A DNA stretch of 64,000 nt from Imbricaverruca yamaguchii (GCA_034440575.1 JAOTOL010001523.1:570001-634000), one strand, 5' to 3'. Counted from the first letter of the stretch, positions 9,892 to 21,962 are shown. Translations and numbers: made by a program. The notes: generated by a model from the letters alone, not told the origin.

Positions 9892-11432
9892 GAGAACAAA
9901 GAGTGCAATCAGTAGGTCAAGCCGATGCCGCTGACGCCTCCTATGTGTGACCTATCATCACGTATCCACCGTATCAGCCATGTAATCACACCTGGCCAGG
10001 TCGGCCATGTCTCCGTGTTTCGACACGTATCAGCCATGTCTCCGTATTTTCACATCACTATCTGTGCGGCATATCATCAGCCGCGTCAGCAGGTACCTGG
10101 TGAAGCGCCGAGAACGGTACTGTTCTGGTACGGCTGGCTGGCAACTCAGAGTTGTACCGGAGACTTTTCACTTCAAGATTAGTGATATCACCTCACGTCG
10201 TCATTTGACCGTCGACACTCTGAGCGTGAGATGGTGTCGAAGCCCACCGCCGTGGTGTCCGGCGCCCGGCGTGCTGCGCCTGCCGACCACGGCTCTTCTC
10301 CCGCCCGCAATCTGCGCGACGTCTCTCCCCCGCCCAGTGCCTGCCAGAAGTCGGGAGTAAAACACCGGGTGGGGACCGGCCGACCGGCGGCGGCGCGCGG
10401 TCAGTTTGTTTTCTCCGAGTTGTTCGGCCCGCGGCCGGTGATCCGTCATGTTCAATTAGAAGAGGGGGCTGCGGAAACCGCGGCCAGTTTTCTGCGGATA
10501 AAAGCTGCAATTAGGATGACGGGCATTCCTGGCGTGGCGGCGTGGCGGCGGCGGCTCCTCCGGCCGGCGGTACGCATTTGTTGTCCGGCGCTCTCCACGC
10601 ACGTGTTTTGGTCTGGACGCCGCGCGCTGTGTGCGGGAATGCAAGAACATTCGCCTCGCAGTCGACGTGACGAAGTTCACAGCCGAACGCCGTTAGGTTC
10701 GTGCGAAGTGATTGTATTGTGGACGATGCGATGTTCTTGAAAGTGAGCGTTTCTCAATGTCAACAGAAGCAATAATTAGCTGCTCTGGCTGTGATTCAAG
10801 TGATTCAAGATGTCCATGCCAGGAACAGGAAGGGACAAAGAGGAAAATTTTTGTACACCGACCAGCCGCTTCCCGTGCATAGACCATCCTTATCATTCCT
10901 AGCTCTTGATATCATATCTGTGGTTACATTATATGGTGTCATACATCATATATCTGTATCATAGCATATATGTGGCCCTCGTGACCATTTGTGATGGTTT
11001 CCTGTGTCGTCTTCATCAGACTTCATTGCCATCCTCAGAGACCGACACCCTGAGACCCTGAGGCTGGAGACCCTGTAGCTACCTGCTGTATCCCGCAAAT
11101 CGTTTCACGGGGCTCTTTCGCCACCCACACAGCCTATACGACCATCGTGTTAGTATGTAACCGTCTCCAAAGCCTCATGATCACCCTCCCCCGGAACATA
11201 AAGCATACGTAGAAAATCTCTGGACCACCTTTGGCGAATACTGGAAATTTGGCGAAATTTGGAGCAACTCTTTTCAAGTATTTCTGGGCGGTTGTTTACG
11301 ACTACTCGTGCCACTGTATCCGCTGTCAAGTGTGATTATTTTGTCAAGTATTGCATCATCATGTCAAATGACGGTTTCTAGATTCATGTGGCTTCCAGTC
11401 GCACTCTGTTCGCTTTTAGCCACCGTCGGGGC
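9892..11432. other. Non-coding interval, nothing recognised
   Basis: GC-rich and CpG-rich from 10200 to 10680, then ordinary composition. The frames on both strands near 10200-10740 overlap each other and contain no known motif. Confidence 0.4.
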
Positions 11433-11510
11433 ACTAAATCCAACCGTCAACCATCACCACTAAATCCAACCGTCAATCATCACCACTAAGTCAAACCATC
11501 AACCATCACC
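11433..11510. repeat. Tandem repeat, 26-bp unit x 3
   Basis: ACTAAATCCAACCGTCAACC plus ATCACC, repeated three times with few changes. Confidence 0.9.
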
Positions 11511-14380
11511 ACTAAAGCCATTATCGGCGACAAGAATTTCTTAGATCAATTCCGTGCGTTGTTCCCGCTCCCACCATTTGCGTTCCACGAATGCACGGTA
11601 TGCGATATTTATGTGGGTTTGGGTGACGGAATTGTGTGAATATTTAAAGCATGCGGCTTGATTCATGACGCATTGGTGGCACTCTCGCTGACCGTTGCGA
11701 TTGTTACTTTTTCACCACATTGTTTTGCATCCTTTTGGGGGCCCAGCCGCCTTAATGCCAGAGTGACTCCAGATAATTTCAGCTTTTAACGTGAGACCTC
11801 ATCGACTGCCTTCCCTTCCCAACCAATATGGATCCTTTGGTTTACTCCAGGCATTACCCTCCCCGCCCTCCCTCCAATAATTTTGGTAATGTTCCGCCCT
11901 TGGGTAGAGCTTCAAAGTAGGTCCTGCTAAAGCTGATGAATGAAAAGTGTATTGGGTACAGGGTCTCATAGTCACTTGGTAATCATTAAAGGGCTCGGCC
12001 GAAAGTAGACAGGAAGCTCCCGCTATGATTCTGACCCAGTTGGGGCATAATGCCACGTGCCACACAAGCCCCCGGGTGTCGCCATACCTGCGGGTTTGTG
12101 TGGCTGTGTGTGTGTGTGTTGTGTCAGGCCCGTGCGGCGCTGTGACGGCGTCCCATAACTGCCCGCCTGTGTGCGGCGGCAGGGCGGCCCGGCCCGCGCG
12201 GTGACACGGCGCGCCCCCTGCGGCCCGCCACCACCTAACAAATGGCCGGCCCACCCAGGACCGGAGGTGTCCCGCGGCGCGCGCCACCGCCCCCCGACTG
12301 CCACCCCGACCTCCCCCGTGTCCGATCGGTATCGACTCGGCCACGCTGCTGTGGCGCCTGGTCTCCCCCGGCGGGTCACGGCCGCCCGGCTGACCTCGGC
12401 TGTGACCTCGGCTGACCTTTGACACGGTGCCGGGCGCCGACCGCGGCCGTGTTTGTTGTTGCTGCGCGACACACCGCGACAACACCGCAACACTGTGTGC
12501 TGTCGCTGTCGGGCGCAATGGCCGCCTCGACTGTGACGTCGATCGATATCTGCACAATCTACTTCATTATGAACATATTGCAACCGTATTTGCTTGAGTT
12601 CATGATCCATATTCTGTCAATGGCAAAACCTACAAAGAAGCTAACTACGTGCCGTTTTCTTATTGAGCCATAATATATTTAACAATGTGACGCATTCTGA
12701 TGAAGTATGATCGAACTCATTCATATGCACCATGGTACTTGGAGAGGAGTTATCAATAAATATATACAATCGCTTTTTCCTGTTCCGAAACACGACTTCT
12801 TCCTACTACCACCCCATTTTGAAGGGAAGGTAAGGATTGTGGTGGATTTGCTTTTAAATCTGAATTAATATGCTGCTCGGGTGTTGTCAGCATCTGCTAT
12901 CCATTTATTGCCGTCCATCTATGGGTATGGTGGTGTGTAGCGCCTGTCCAGTCATAAAATTGTAATTAGGTTAATGTTCACCGGTGTCGGGAAGCCGGTG
13001 GTCTCTCCAATTGAGTTAGCTGCTCTGCTCGGGATTCTGCCGATCAGGCTTTCATTCCGAATAGTCTGCGGCCACGTAATTGCTGCCGTTGTAAACGCGC
13101 CGAGTCCAGCTGACTACTCACGCTGAGGAAGTGCACGGCTCGGTGCGCCGTCGCACCTCTGCTCGCTGGTCGGTAATTGTTTGATGGCGCCGAGGTTCGG
13201 CCGGCCCGAGACGGCGATGTCTTCATGTCGGCGGCCGCGCCGCCCGTCGCCGTCGGCGCCGACTAATGTGCTCGATCATGACATTTGTATGGCCTGTTCG
13301 AACGATCAAGCCTTCGTGGCCGCGTGCATTAGTCGGCGGCGGAAAAACGCCGAATCCTTGTGTTTACCGAGCCTGTTTGTCCAATCGTGCACCGGAGGAA
13401 TTTGTCAGAAGTGTGGTTAAATTTATGTTGCATGCCGGCCGTATAATCATGGGCAATAAGGTTTAGAGATCAATCCTCCTATTGTTGGTGGTCGGCCGTG
13501 TGCACTTTGTTTTTGGTGCCTCCGGAGGGTGATTGGCCGAGTCGGAGGTCATGCACGTGCGGCGCAGCCTTTGACCTTTGCTGGTGCTATTCGGGCCGCG
13601 CCCCTTTGTTGCCGACCGGCGCTCGTTTGGTGCCGCGGCGCCGACGTAGCGGGCAGCGGCGCTGCTCCGGTCCGTGTAACGTTGCCGAGGACGGCCCAAA
13701 ACTGGTGTCGTTCACTCGCCGAGTGGGTTTAGTGCTGCTTCCCGAGCGATTCTTTTTTGAGCACGAGACGTGTACGACGGCAGTAAGTCACCGCCGGCCA
13801 CGGCCGCGGCCGTCCAATTGATTTCGCCGGGATTCGAGACAAAAGAGCGTATGAAAAATGCGCACCGTCGTGGGAGAGAGAGAGAGAAGAGCGCGGGTCT
13901 GGCGCGCATCGGCGGCGACCTTTTGTCCGCGGCGATCGGCCGGCCGTCCGGCAAGTTGTTATTAAAATCCGGTCGCCCGACCCCGCCGGGGTGGTCGCAT
14001 ATCCTGGTGGTCGCACGTCCCGGCCCGGCTCGCCGGCCGGCTTTGGCTGCCCGGCCGCCTGAAAGTCGACCACTCGCCGCGAGAAGAAGAAAAAACTGAA
14101 CTATGGCGGTGGTGGCTGCGACGCGGTCTGGCGAGAACACCGGAGGCGGAGTGGTCCTTGCAAACCACGCACGTTCTGCTATGATATAGTGGCTCGCGGA
14201 ATGATAAAGTTTCAGCGAGTGATGAATCGCTTTGCATGGATATTGCTCGGCAGCAATCTACGACCGTAGAATCATTAACACCTTAAATTATCGTCAAATT
14301 GGCCATCACCTGGTTGCTGGGACGATTAATCATCTTGTCTCACATCATCGCCGCGTCATTAACGTGAAGGGCTTCCCGCC
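11511..14380. other. Non-coding interval with two CpG-rich blocks
   Basis: CpG-dense blocks at about 12030-12540 and 13060-14130 are separated by AT-rich DNA. A short (TG)n lies at 12103-12120. Such islands could mark promoters or first exons, but I see no start codon with a credible protein and no donor site leading to a recognisable exon. Confidence 0.4.
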
Positions 14381-14455
14381 GAGGCCAGGTCTCGAACCGA
14401 GCGTGCTGACTCAGCAGCCACTCGGGAGGCCTTGGTCCACCTGACCTCTGGCACC
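14380..14455 (-). mobile_element. Possible tRNA-like SINE fragment
   Basis: On the minus strand a B-box CGGTTCGAGACC sits after GCTGCTGAGTCAGCACGC, with a mostly intact T-stem and a weak A box (TGGACCAAGGCC). No tail or target duplication was found. Confidence 0.35.
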
Positions 14456-15360
14456 GCCGACGGCTGGGTAGTTGACCTCCGTCCCGTCCTGACCTCTGGC
14501 ACCGCCGTCGGCCGGAGTCTTCATATCTCCCATATCGGTTGCCTTATCGTTGCCTGGTTAGCTAGTTATTTATTTGGGCTTTAGGGCGCATCAACTGCAC
14601 TGGTCATTTAGGGCTCATTATCATTGCCTGGCAAATCGCGTGTCTATCCTTTTAGCGAGTCGGGCCCAACTCTTCCACGAGTTGGTGGTTCATCTCACTC
14701 CCAGCGATATGTGCAATACTGCTGTTCATTATCACCTGGGAACCGGGTGTGGATCAAAAGACCAGGACAAAGTCCGTTTCACGGAGGAAAATTCACAAGT
14801 GCAATGCGCAATTATTTAAGCTTATGATTTCGGACATAATTCGCATTTCAATGCATGAGATCTCCGAGAGCCATGTAATTATATGTTGCTGCAAGCAATG
14901 ATATTTAAATGCAGTGTTGTGTCTAGTATTCCAGTATGCATGATCTTCCCCTGCTCCAGCTCCGATAATCCTGCAGATGTGAGTCCTTCATTGAATATTC
15001 TTGTCGGAACGGAGTTCATGCTCCAGCTATATGATAGGTGGGCAATACCAGCAATGCATTACCATTTTGTGCTGACGTCACCAAATATCGGTCCAGGCAG
15101 GTAGGTCGCGGGGCGTTTGCTGTTTCGCCATCGGACCACACCGGGCGGGTGGGCAGAACCAGCCGGCGCCGACGTCGGCGCGGCTGCTGACACTCGTGAG
15201 GTCAATTGAGTGCTGATGCTTCTCACGTGGCCGGGCAGCGTGACCGACCTGTCGTGAGCGCCTCCCTACTGCTTCGTCATTGTCGGCCAGGGTCGGCCGC
15301 CGGCCGCCGGTCGCATGACTCTTCCGCCAGAGAGCGCCGCCGGCTCTGGCCGTGTCACCT
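14456..15360. other. Non-coding interval
   Basis: TGACCTCTGGCACCGCCG occurs twice (near 14441 and 14490). Otherwise nothing recognised. Confidence 0.4.
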
Positions 15361-15760
15361 GTCGTGTGACCGCTGGCAGAGCGGTCACGGGACTGTGGCC
15401 GGTGACAGAGGTCACGGGGCCCTGCGGCCGCTCACAGAGCGGTCACGTGACTGTGGCCACCGACAGAGCGGCCATGTGGCCGTGTGACCGCTGACTGAGC
15501 CGTCGCGTAGCCGTGCGACTGCTGACCGGACTATCACGTGACCGTGTGACCGCTGACTGAGCCGTCGCGTAGCCGTGCGACTGCTGACCGGACTATCACG
15601 TGACCGTGTGACCGCTGACTGAGCCGTCGCGTAGCCGTGCGACTGCTGACCGGACTATCACGTGACCGTGTGACCGCTGACTGAGCCGTCGCGTAGCCGT
15701 GCGACTGCTGACCGGACTATCACGTGACCGTGTGACCGCTGACTGGGCGGTCACGTGACG
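15361..15760. repeat. Higher-order minisatellite, 31-bp monomers fixed as a 62-bp dimer x 4
   Basis: From 15482 the unit GTGTGACCGCTGACTGAGCC... repeats exactly every 62 bp (15482, 15544, 15606, 15668). Each 62-mer is two diverged 31-mers, one with CGTCGCGTAGCCGTGCGACTG and one with TATCACGTGACCGTGTGACCG in matching places. Upstream (15361-15481) lie looser single 30-bp monomers. The dimers are near-identical, so they were amplified recently. Confidence 0.92.
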
Positions 15761-16067
15761 GCGACAAGTGGCGCTGCCGGCGGCGGGTGGCGGCCGTATC
15801 AAGACGTCCGATCGGCTGCCGAACTCTGCGCGCCCCCGTCGGCCGTCCGTGCCCCCTGTCGCGACACGTCCGGCGGCGCACCTGGCCGGGCCGATGTTAT
15901 CTGGCGGCCGGCACGGCGCGCACCGCGTGTTCCGGCCACCCCGCAGACAGGTGAACACAAATACCGACACCCCCGGCCGGCCGGCGGCCCGCCTGGGTGG
16001 CCGCGCCGCTGCCGCTGCCGCCGCTGCAGTCTCAGGTGCCCGTCACGTCCCGCAGCATGGCAGCGGC

Positions 16068-16153
16068 GTCCACTGGAGTCGCAGGCGCAGTGGTGGGGAG
16101 TGACGCTCCCGTCCACTGGGGTCGCAGGCGCGGTGACGGGTAGTGCCGCTGCC
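16068..16153. repeat. Tandem repeat, 43-bp unit x 2
   Basis: GTCCACTGG(A/G)GTCGCAGGCGC starts at 16068 and 16111. A third diverged copy may begin at 16154. Confidence 0.8.
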
Positions 16154-16532
16154 GTCTACACACGTATGGGAGGTAGCGCTGAAGCCACTTGATGGCCATC
16201 GACAGGTGTGGCTGGGACAGATTACCAACTCCGCCACACAATCCGTGACGGTTTTTGTACCCTCCATTGTAGCATCTAATGCCACCGGTGTAGACGCATT
16301 TTAGGTTCGGAATTACCCGATACAAAATGTAAGTTTATATATTTTTTCTTCAATGGATTATCTATCTCCGAAAAGAATGATATACATCGACAATGGAACG
16401 AGGAAAGCGCTGGTGTTCCATATGTTTAAACTGGGGGAGCAGAAAATTAATGCTGGAAAGCTATTGCCAGCGCTCAGCCATTTTGGTAATACTCAAGAAC
16501 GAACTAGCTGGGCTACCTGTTGGCTGACTGGC

Positions 16533-16927
16533 ACCGTGACAACCCGGCTGGCCCTTACCGCCAATGATGAGCTCGGTCATAGCCGTGACAACCCGGCTGG
16601 CCCTTACCGCCAATGGTGAGCTCGGTCATAGCCGTGACAACCCGGCTGGCCCTTACCGCCAATGATGAGCTCGGTCCCAGCCGTGACAACCCGGCTGGCC
16701 TTACCGCCAATGATGAGCTCGGTCATAGCCGTGACAACCCGGCTGGTCCTTACCGCCAATGATGAGCTCGGTCATAGCCGTGACAACCCGGCTGGCCCTT
16801 ACCGCCAATGATGAGCTCGGTCATAGCCGTGACAACCCGGCTGGTCCTTACCGCCAATGGTGAGCTCGGTCATAGCCGTGACAACCCGGCTGGCCCTTAC
16901 CGCCAATGGTGAGCTCGGTCATAGCCC
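16533..16927. repeat. Minisatellite, 49-bp unit x 8
   Basis: GTGACAACCCGGCTGGCCC... recurs every 49 bp (one copy lacks a base). Units differ at only a few sites, such as CATAG/CCCAG and GATGAG/GGTGAG. Confidence 0.95.
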
Positions 16928-17167
16928 GACTGCGACACGCAGACCGCCTGGACCCCTTGGCCTCTGACTGACCGAGGGTCGGTGTCCGAGCTCTGGCTGA
17001 GACTACGTCCAGCTGGTGACCCGTTGCCCTCTGATGCCCCGTCAGGGGTCGACCTCTGCCCCCATCGGCGATGCTCCCTCTCTGGGCCTTGGTGATGGCT
17101 CCAGCGTGCTTGTCTGGTGATGATCTCTCCCCTATTGTTGCGTCCGAGCCCTTCCTCTTGGTGGGGG

Positions 17168-17368
17168 GCCGCGGTAGCTCAGTTGGTGGAGTGGGGGGCC
17201 ACGGTAGCCCAGTTGGTAGAGCGTCGGACTCTTGATCGCAAGATTGTGGGTTCGAATCTCATATCTGACGGCACTTACCGAGTCCACCCGCGACCAATCG
17301 GCGTGAGAGATTGGCGACGCTATATAGCCTAGCGATTGAATGCGTGGTAAAAGAACCCGAGGTTCTTC
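17168..17368 (+). mobile_element. tRNA-Lys-like SINE with a duplicated head
   Basis: Same family as 1633-1810. The B box GGGTTCGAATC lies near 17248-17258, the body includes CCACCCGCGACCAATCGGCG, and the tail ends TGCGTGGTAAAAGAACCC (17341-17358) then GGTTCTTCTT. Its first 30 bp are tandemly duplicated (17161-17190 and 17191-17220, three differences), so two A boxes precede one B box. Flanks are GGTGATGAC-rich minisatellite-like DNA, and a target duplication is not clear. Confidence 0.85.
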
Positions 17369-17717
17369 TTCCTGGTGGTGACCTCCCATCTGGTGATGAC
17401 TTCTCCCTGTGGTACTCCCGACCCCGCCCCCACTGGTGGTGAACTTGGAGGTAGAAACGGCAAACCTGAAGTTAAACCTAAAGTCCTAAAGTCCTAAAGT
17501 CAGGCCTAAAGTTCACCAAAAGTCCGGTCATGGGGTGGGCTTTTTCACCAGTCTTTGGTATGTGTATCTCTTTCCACCGGTGTGTCAATTCTTTAGAAAT
17601 TATTTGTTCAGTCATTATGAATATTCCTTTTAAAAACTCGATGATGCTAGTCACGCAGCTTATGAGGCCCATTTCAGCACTCCAACCAGAAATTGTCATA
17701 TACGTTGACTAAGTTTA

Positions 17718-17876
17718 TGTTGGTTGTGACTTTACGACGCACTCAGCGGCTGAGGCCATTTTGCGTCGCCTGCCCCTCAACCTGGCGGGAAGGGCGGGCG
17801 CCGCGGGGAATCGAACCCCGTACCTCTGGCTTGCCAGACGCTTAGCTTAACCATTCAGCTACCGACTCTCTAGATT
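17718..17876 (-). mobile_element. tRNA-like SINE, third head type
   Basis: On the minus strand GGTAGCTGAATGGTTAAGC (A box) and CGGGGTTCGATTCCCCG (B box with a perfect 5-bp T-stem) form a tRNA-like head, but the acceptor ends do not pair. The body is about 85 bp and reaches TGCGTCGTAAAGTCACAACC (complement of 17722-17741). The tail motif TGCGTCGTAAA is shared with the other SINEs although the heads differ. Confidence 0.75.
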
Positions 17877-17879
17877 GAA

Positions 17880-18949
17880 TAAGTTAGTGATCAATCGCTA
17901 AATATTTCCCGGATTTATGGCATGCGCATTGCTAAGGACGTCGATGATGTTGATGCACAGCACAAACGTTTCCATGCTATGCAAAAGTAAGACTTGCAAC
18001 TGCAATAAGGCCAATAGCATCAGTTGGTCTCGCCAGGTATCGAACAGTACAACATGGCTGAAGCTAGGCCAAAATGCCCAATGCATGACACAACACTAAC
18101 ATTGTAGCACGTTAACACAGATCATCTCTTAAGATGTGCAGTTTAATAATTATTTTCGTGATCCAAAGAAAGCAAAATTGCAACACGGAGCTTATTTTAA
18201 AATGTACATGTTTAATAATTATCTTCCTGATCCAAAGGAAAGAGTAAAAGTCCAACGCAAAGCATCTCTTAAGTCGTACAGTTTAATGATCACCTACCTG
18301 ATTGAAAGAAAACAACAAATTGCAGCAATGGACAAGGTTTGATTCCTTCATATTTCATTAATCTGTAACGTACTGTACACCACATGGTGGGTTTTGTTCA
18401 TGATGCAGATTTACAATTAAAAACTGATTTTTTTGTCAGTCTTCAGGTGTCACATTACATCCTCTACAATCCATATTCGATGGTCAAGTTGTCCGTCGTT
18501 CAACCGGTGCTTGCGCCGTTTTAGTTTTCATACTGATGTTAAGAGGACTTGGTGTTGGCTGCAAGATACCGAGCAAAAACAAACCGCAGTAATGAATCAT
18601 TAATGAATTCATTGATGGGAAAAACAACCTTTGAACAGCAGCATGCGCGGAATAAATTAATGGCTGTCCTTTTGATTAATGATATCACCATTCACGGTTT
18701 CCTGCTAGGTATCGTTGCCTAAAAACCAGGTAGCAATCTTCGATCGTTTTCCTCTTTTTAGCCTATTTAATGTAGCTGGTACACAGTGCACGCTTGTCCG
18801 TCACTATTTTACTTTCTATGTTTTGTCTTATTATCAGCCAACTTGAGATAGCATAACTTAATGCAATGTAGCACCGGTGGTGTCTCGGACCGCACCCTCT
18901 TGGTAGTGACCTCTAATTTGGTGATGACCTCCCTGCGGATCGCCTCCCC
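17880..18949. other. AT-rich non-coding interval
   Basis: A loose repeat of about 75 bp (TTTAATAATTATTTTCGTGATCCAAAGAAAG-like) occurs at 18142-18320 with two to three diverged copies. Nothing else recognised. Confidence 0.45.
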
Positions 18950-19977
18950 CGCCGATACCACGGACCTGCCCGTGCTGGTGGTAACTTCTCGTCTGGTGAT
19001 GACATGTCCCGGTGGTGGTACGCCAGTATTGGTGGTGACCTCTCGTCTGGTGATGACCTGCCCCGGTGGTACGCCAGTGCTAGTGGTAACCTCTCGTCTG
19101 GTGGTGACCTGTCCCGGTGGCACGCCAGTACTGGTGATGACCTGCCCCGGTGGTACGCGAGTGCTAGTGGTAACCTCTCGTCTGGTGATGACCTGTCCCG
19201 GTGGTACGCCAGTGCTGGTGATGACCTGCCCCGGTGGTACGCCAGCATTGGTGGTGACCTGTCCTGGTGGTACGCCAGTACTGGTGATGACCTGCCCTTC
19301 GGTGGTACGCCAGCATTGGTGGTGACCTGTCCTGGTGGTACGCCAGTACTGGTGATGACCTGCCCCCGTGGTACGCCAGTACTGGTGATGACCAGTCCCG
19401 GTGGTACGCCAGTACTGGTGATGACCTGCCCCGGTGGTACGCCAGTACTGGTGATGACCTGCCCCGGTGGTACGCCAGTACTGGTGATGACCTGTCCCGG
19501 TGGTACGCCAGTACTGGTGATGACCTGTCCCGGTGGTACGCCAGTACTGGTGATGACCTGCCCCGGTGGTACGCCAGTACTGGTGATGACCAGTCCCGGT
19601 GGTACGCCAGTACTGGTGATGACCTGCCCCGGTGGTACGCCAGTACTGGTGGTGACCTGTCCTGGTGGTACGCCAGTACTGGTGGTGACCTGCCCCGGTG
19701 GTGCGCCAGTACCGGTGATGACCTGTCCCGGTGGTACGCCAGTACTGGTGATGACCTGCCCCGGTGGTACGCCAGTACTGGTGGTGACCTGCACCCGGTG
19801 GTACGCCAGCACTGGTGGTGACCTGTCCCAGTGGTGCGCCAGTACCGGTGATGACCTGTCCCGGTGGTACGCCAGTACTGGTGATGACCTGCCCCGGTGG
19901 TACGCCAGTACTGGTGATGACCTGCCCCGGTGGTACGCCAGTACTGGTGATGACCTGCCCCGGTGGTACTCTACACC
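18950..19977. repeat. 1-kb minisatellite, 33-bp unit with a 51-bp variant, about 28 copies
   Basis: Core unit GGTGGTACGCCAGTACTGGT + GATGACCTGCCCC. The first few units (to about 19215) carry an 18-bp insertion, CTCTCGTCTGGTGATGAC, making 51 bp; later units are 33 bp. Both lengths are multiples of three, so frames stay open for up to 418 codons on the minus strand and 406 on the plus strand. The implied peptides are pure repeats, read in several frames at once, so I do not treat them as genes. Confidence 0.97.
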
Positions 19978-20524
19978 ACGTGACCGGCTGGAGGCTGGCG
20001 TCTCCGCCGGGTCCTCGCAGTCCTACCGCCCGGGTCCGTGTCGTTTCCGGTCGACTCTGGCCCACGGCCGGCCGGGACGGCCTTTATGGCCCGGACGGGC
20101 GACACCTCTGTACAGTCCGCACCGTCGGACCGGTGTGGCGGGCGACACCTCTGTACAGTGTACAGTCCGCACCGCCGGACCGGTGGTGCTGCCACACTGT
20201 ACTGGGGTGCTGTCGCTCCTCTGATGTCGATGTAGGCGGAGATGACGGCGCACACCCGAAACTTCTGGTTCGTCCTTACGTTTAGCATGACTAAGTTTTT
20301 AGGTGCACTCATTCATAAAATCTACACAGGCGCTCAGCGATCGCTACGGCTTGTGCGCCCTAAAGCCCAAATGGCCAATCAAGCATGTCAGCTTTAACAG
20401 GGCAGCCGCCACACTGAGCGGTGAACTCGAACGGTACATGCGATACATAAGAGACGGATAGGATAATCCAGAACTGGTCGCCGACAACAGACTGTAATGT
20501 ATACAAAGCTGGTCTGGTGCAGCC

Positions 20525-20790
20525 GACCACCGGGAATGGCGCCGTACCCACCCGACCCTGTAGGGACAGTGGCGCCCTGGTGTGGCCTATGAACAGGAAT
20601 AGCGCCGGCCCACCCGACACTGTAGGGGCAGTAACACACTGGTGTGACCTATGACCGGGAATGGCGCCGTCCCCGCCCGACACTGTAGGGACAGTGACAC
20701 CCTGGTGTGGCCTATGACTGGGAATAGCGCCGGACCACCCGACACTGTAGGGACAGTGACGCCCTGGTGTTGCCTATGACTGGGAATTGC
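20525..20790. repeat. Minisatellite, 62-63-bp unit x 4
   Basis: The anchor GGGAAT(A/G)GCGCCG recurs at 62- or 63-bp steps (GGAAT at 20533, 20596, 20658, 20721, 20783). Units share CACTGTAGGGACAGTG, itself an interrupted palindrome. Confidence 0.92.
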
Positions 20791-21235
20791 TACCGACGTT
20801 CCGACTTATTTAAGGTAGCTATCCGATAAAGATTCGTTTTCGAGCAGGCCTGTGCATTTGGGACATTGGTGCCCCGGTGTGCAGGGTTTTTTTTGGCCAC
20901 ACTTCATGGGGTCCGCTTAAAAGTTAACTTCATTGGGGAGCAAAGCCAACATTGGAGGCACTTACGCCTCAAAAGTATATATAAAGAAACACACGTCTGT
21001 GTGTGGTCGGATAATGCGCATGGAAATTGTGTGGAATAGATGCATTTCTGACCCGGTGCGGTACATTCTCATAGTGGTTTTGGCCTCACCCGTAGGTTGA
21101 GTCTCGACCCTTGTAAAAAGTTTCTGGCGGGTCATTGTTGTTCCCAGCCAATTGCTGACACCGACCCCCCCCTATAAAAAGAAATTATGGATGAAACATA
21201 TTTCTTCATTTCATGAGATCGTATGATGTCCTTGC
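20791..21235. other. Non-coding interval, nothing recognised
   Basis: Ordinary composition, no open frame of note. Confidence 0.4.
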
Positions 21236-21290
21236 AATGCATGACAATGCATGCATTGGATTGCATGCATGCATGCATGCATATTGCAAT
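21236..21290. repeat. (TGCA)n palindromic microsatellite
   Basis: Runs of ATGCATGCATGC between ATTGCAATGCAT and ATGCATATTGCAAT. The whole block is nearly self-complementary. Confidence 0.85.
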
Positions 21291-21427
21291 AAAGCAGTCC
21301 CTTCCCCTTCCACCTGCTGCCTCAGATCGATTTTATGTGATGCATCTGTGGTCCCAGCCCTGCCACGGGCTGCTGGATGGCGCCCCACTACATATGGCGT
21401 CGCTGGGGCTCCATCCAACCCTACAGC

Positions 21428-21668
21428 CGCGCTGCCAGTCAGCCGGCCGCCCAATGTGACGTCACTGGGAGCTCCCGCCGAGCCTGCAGCCGGCCACCCA
21501 ATGTGACGTCACTGGGAGCTCTCGCCGAGCCTGCAGTCAGCCGGCCGCCCAATGTGACGTCACTGGGAGCTCCCGCCGAGCCTGCAGCCGGCCACCCAAT
21601 GTGACGTCACTGGGAGCTCTCGCCGAGCCTACAGCCGCGCTGCCAGTCAGCCGGCCGCCCAATGTGAG
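21428..21668. repeat. Minisatellite carrying a CCAAT + TGACGTCA module, 4 copies and a decayed fifth
   Basis: CCCAATGTGACGTCACTGGG is repeated with the perfect CRE palindrome TGACGTCA at 21457, 21504, 21555 and 21602. Spacing alternates 47, 51, 47, so the true unit is a 98-bp dimer. A fifth copy near 21659 reads CCAATGTGAGGCC and has lost the CRE. The module resembles CREB/ATF plus NF-Y sites; function is inference. Confidence 0.93.
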
Positions 21669-21924
21669 GCCAGACTCGCCAGGAATGTCGACCGGCGCTG
21701 ATTCGTCGAGTTCTCATATAAATCAGCGCCGGCGCCGTCACCCCCGATCGGCCGCTATTGTTTATGGTAATTCGCGCAGATGATGGGGCCGGCCGCGTCT
21801 ACGTCTCGGTGTGTACGCGCCGACGCCGGAGCGGTGGGCCCACCGTCGTCGCCGATCCGGCCGGCCGTCGTCGCCACACGCCCACAACTCAATCACGCTC
21901 GGAGTCGCCGGCCGCTGCACACTG

Positions 21925-21962
21925 CAGTGCCGCTGCAGTGCCGCTGCAGTGCCGCTGCAGCC
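21925..21962. repeat. 12-bp tandem repeat CTGCAGTGCCGC x 3
   Basis: Three exact copies in CpG-rich DNA. Confidence 0.9.

Noticed and set aside
16533..16927. Regularly spaced repeats that might suggest a CRISPR array
   Set aside because: Whole 49-bp units repeat with no unique spacers, and the genome is eukaryotic; the same applies to the other arrays.
18809..20065. 418-codon open frame on the minus strand and a 406-codon frame on the plus strand
   Set aside because: Both lie in the 33/51-bp array; unit lengths divisible by three keep several frames open at once and the peptides are pure repeats without flanking unique coding sequence.
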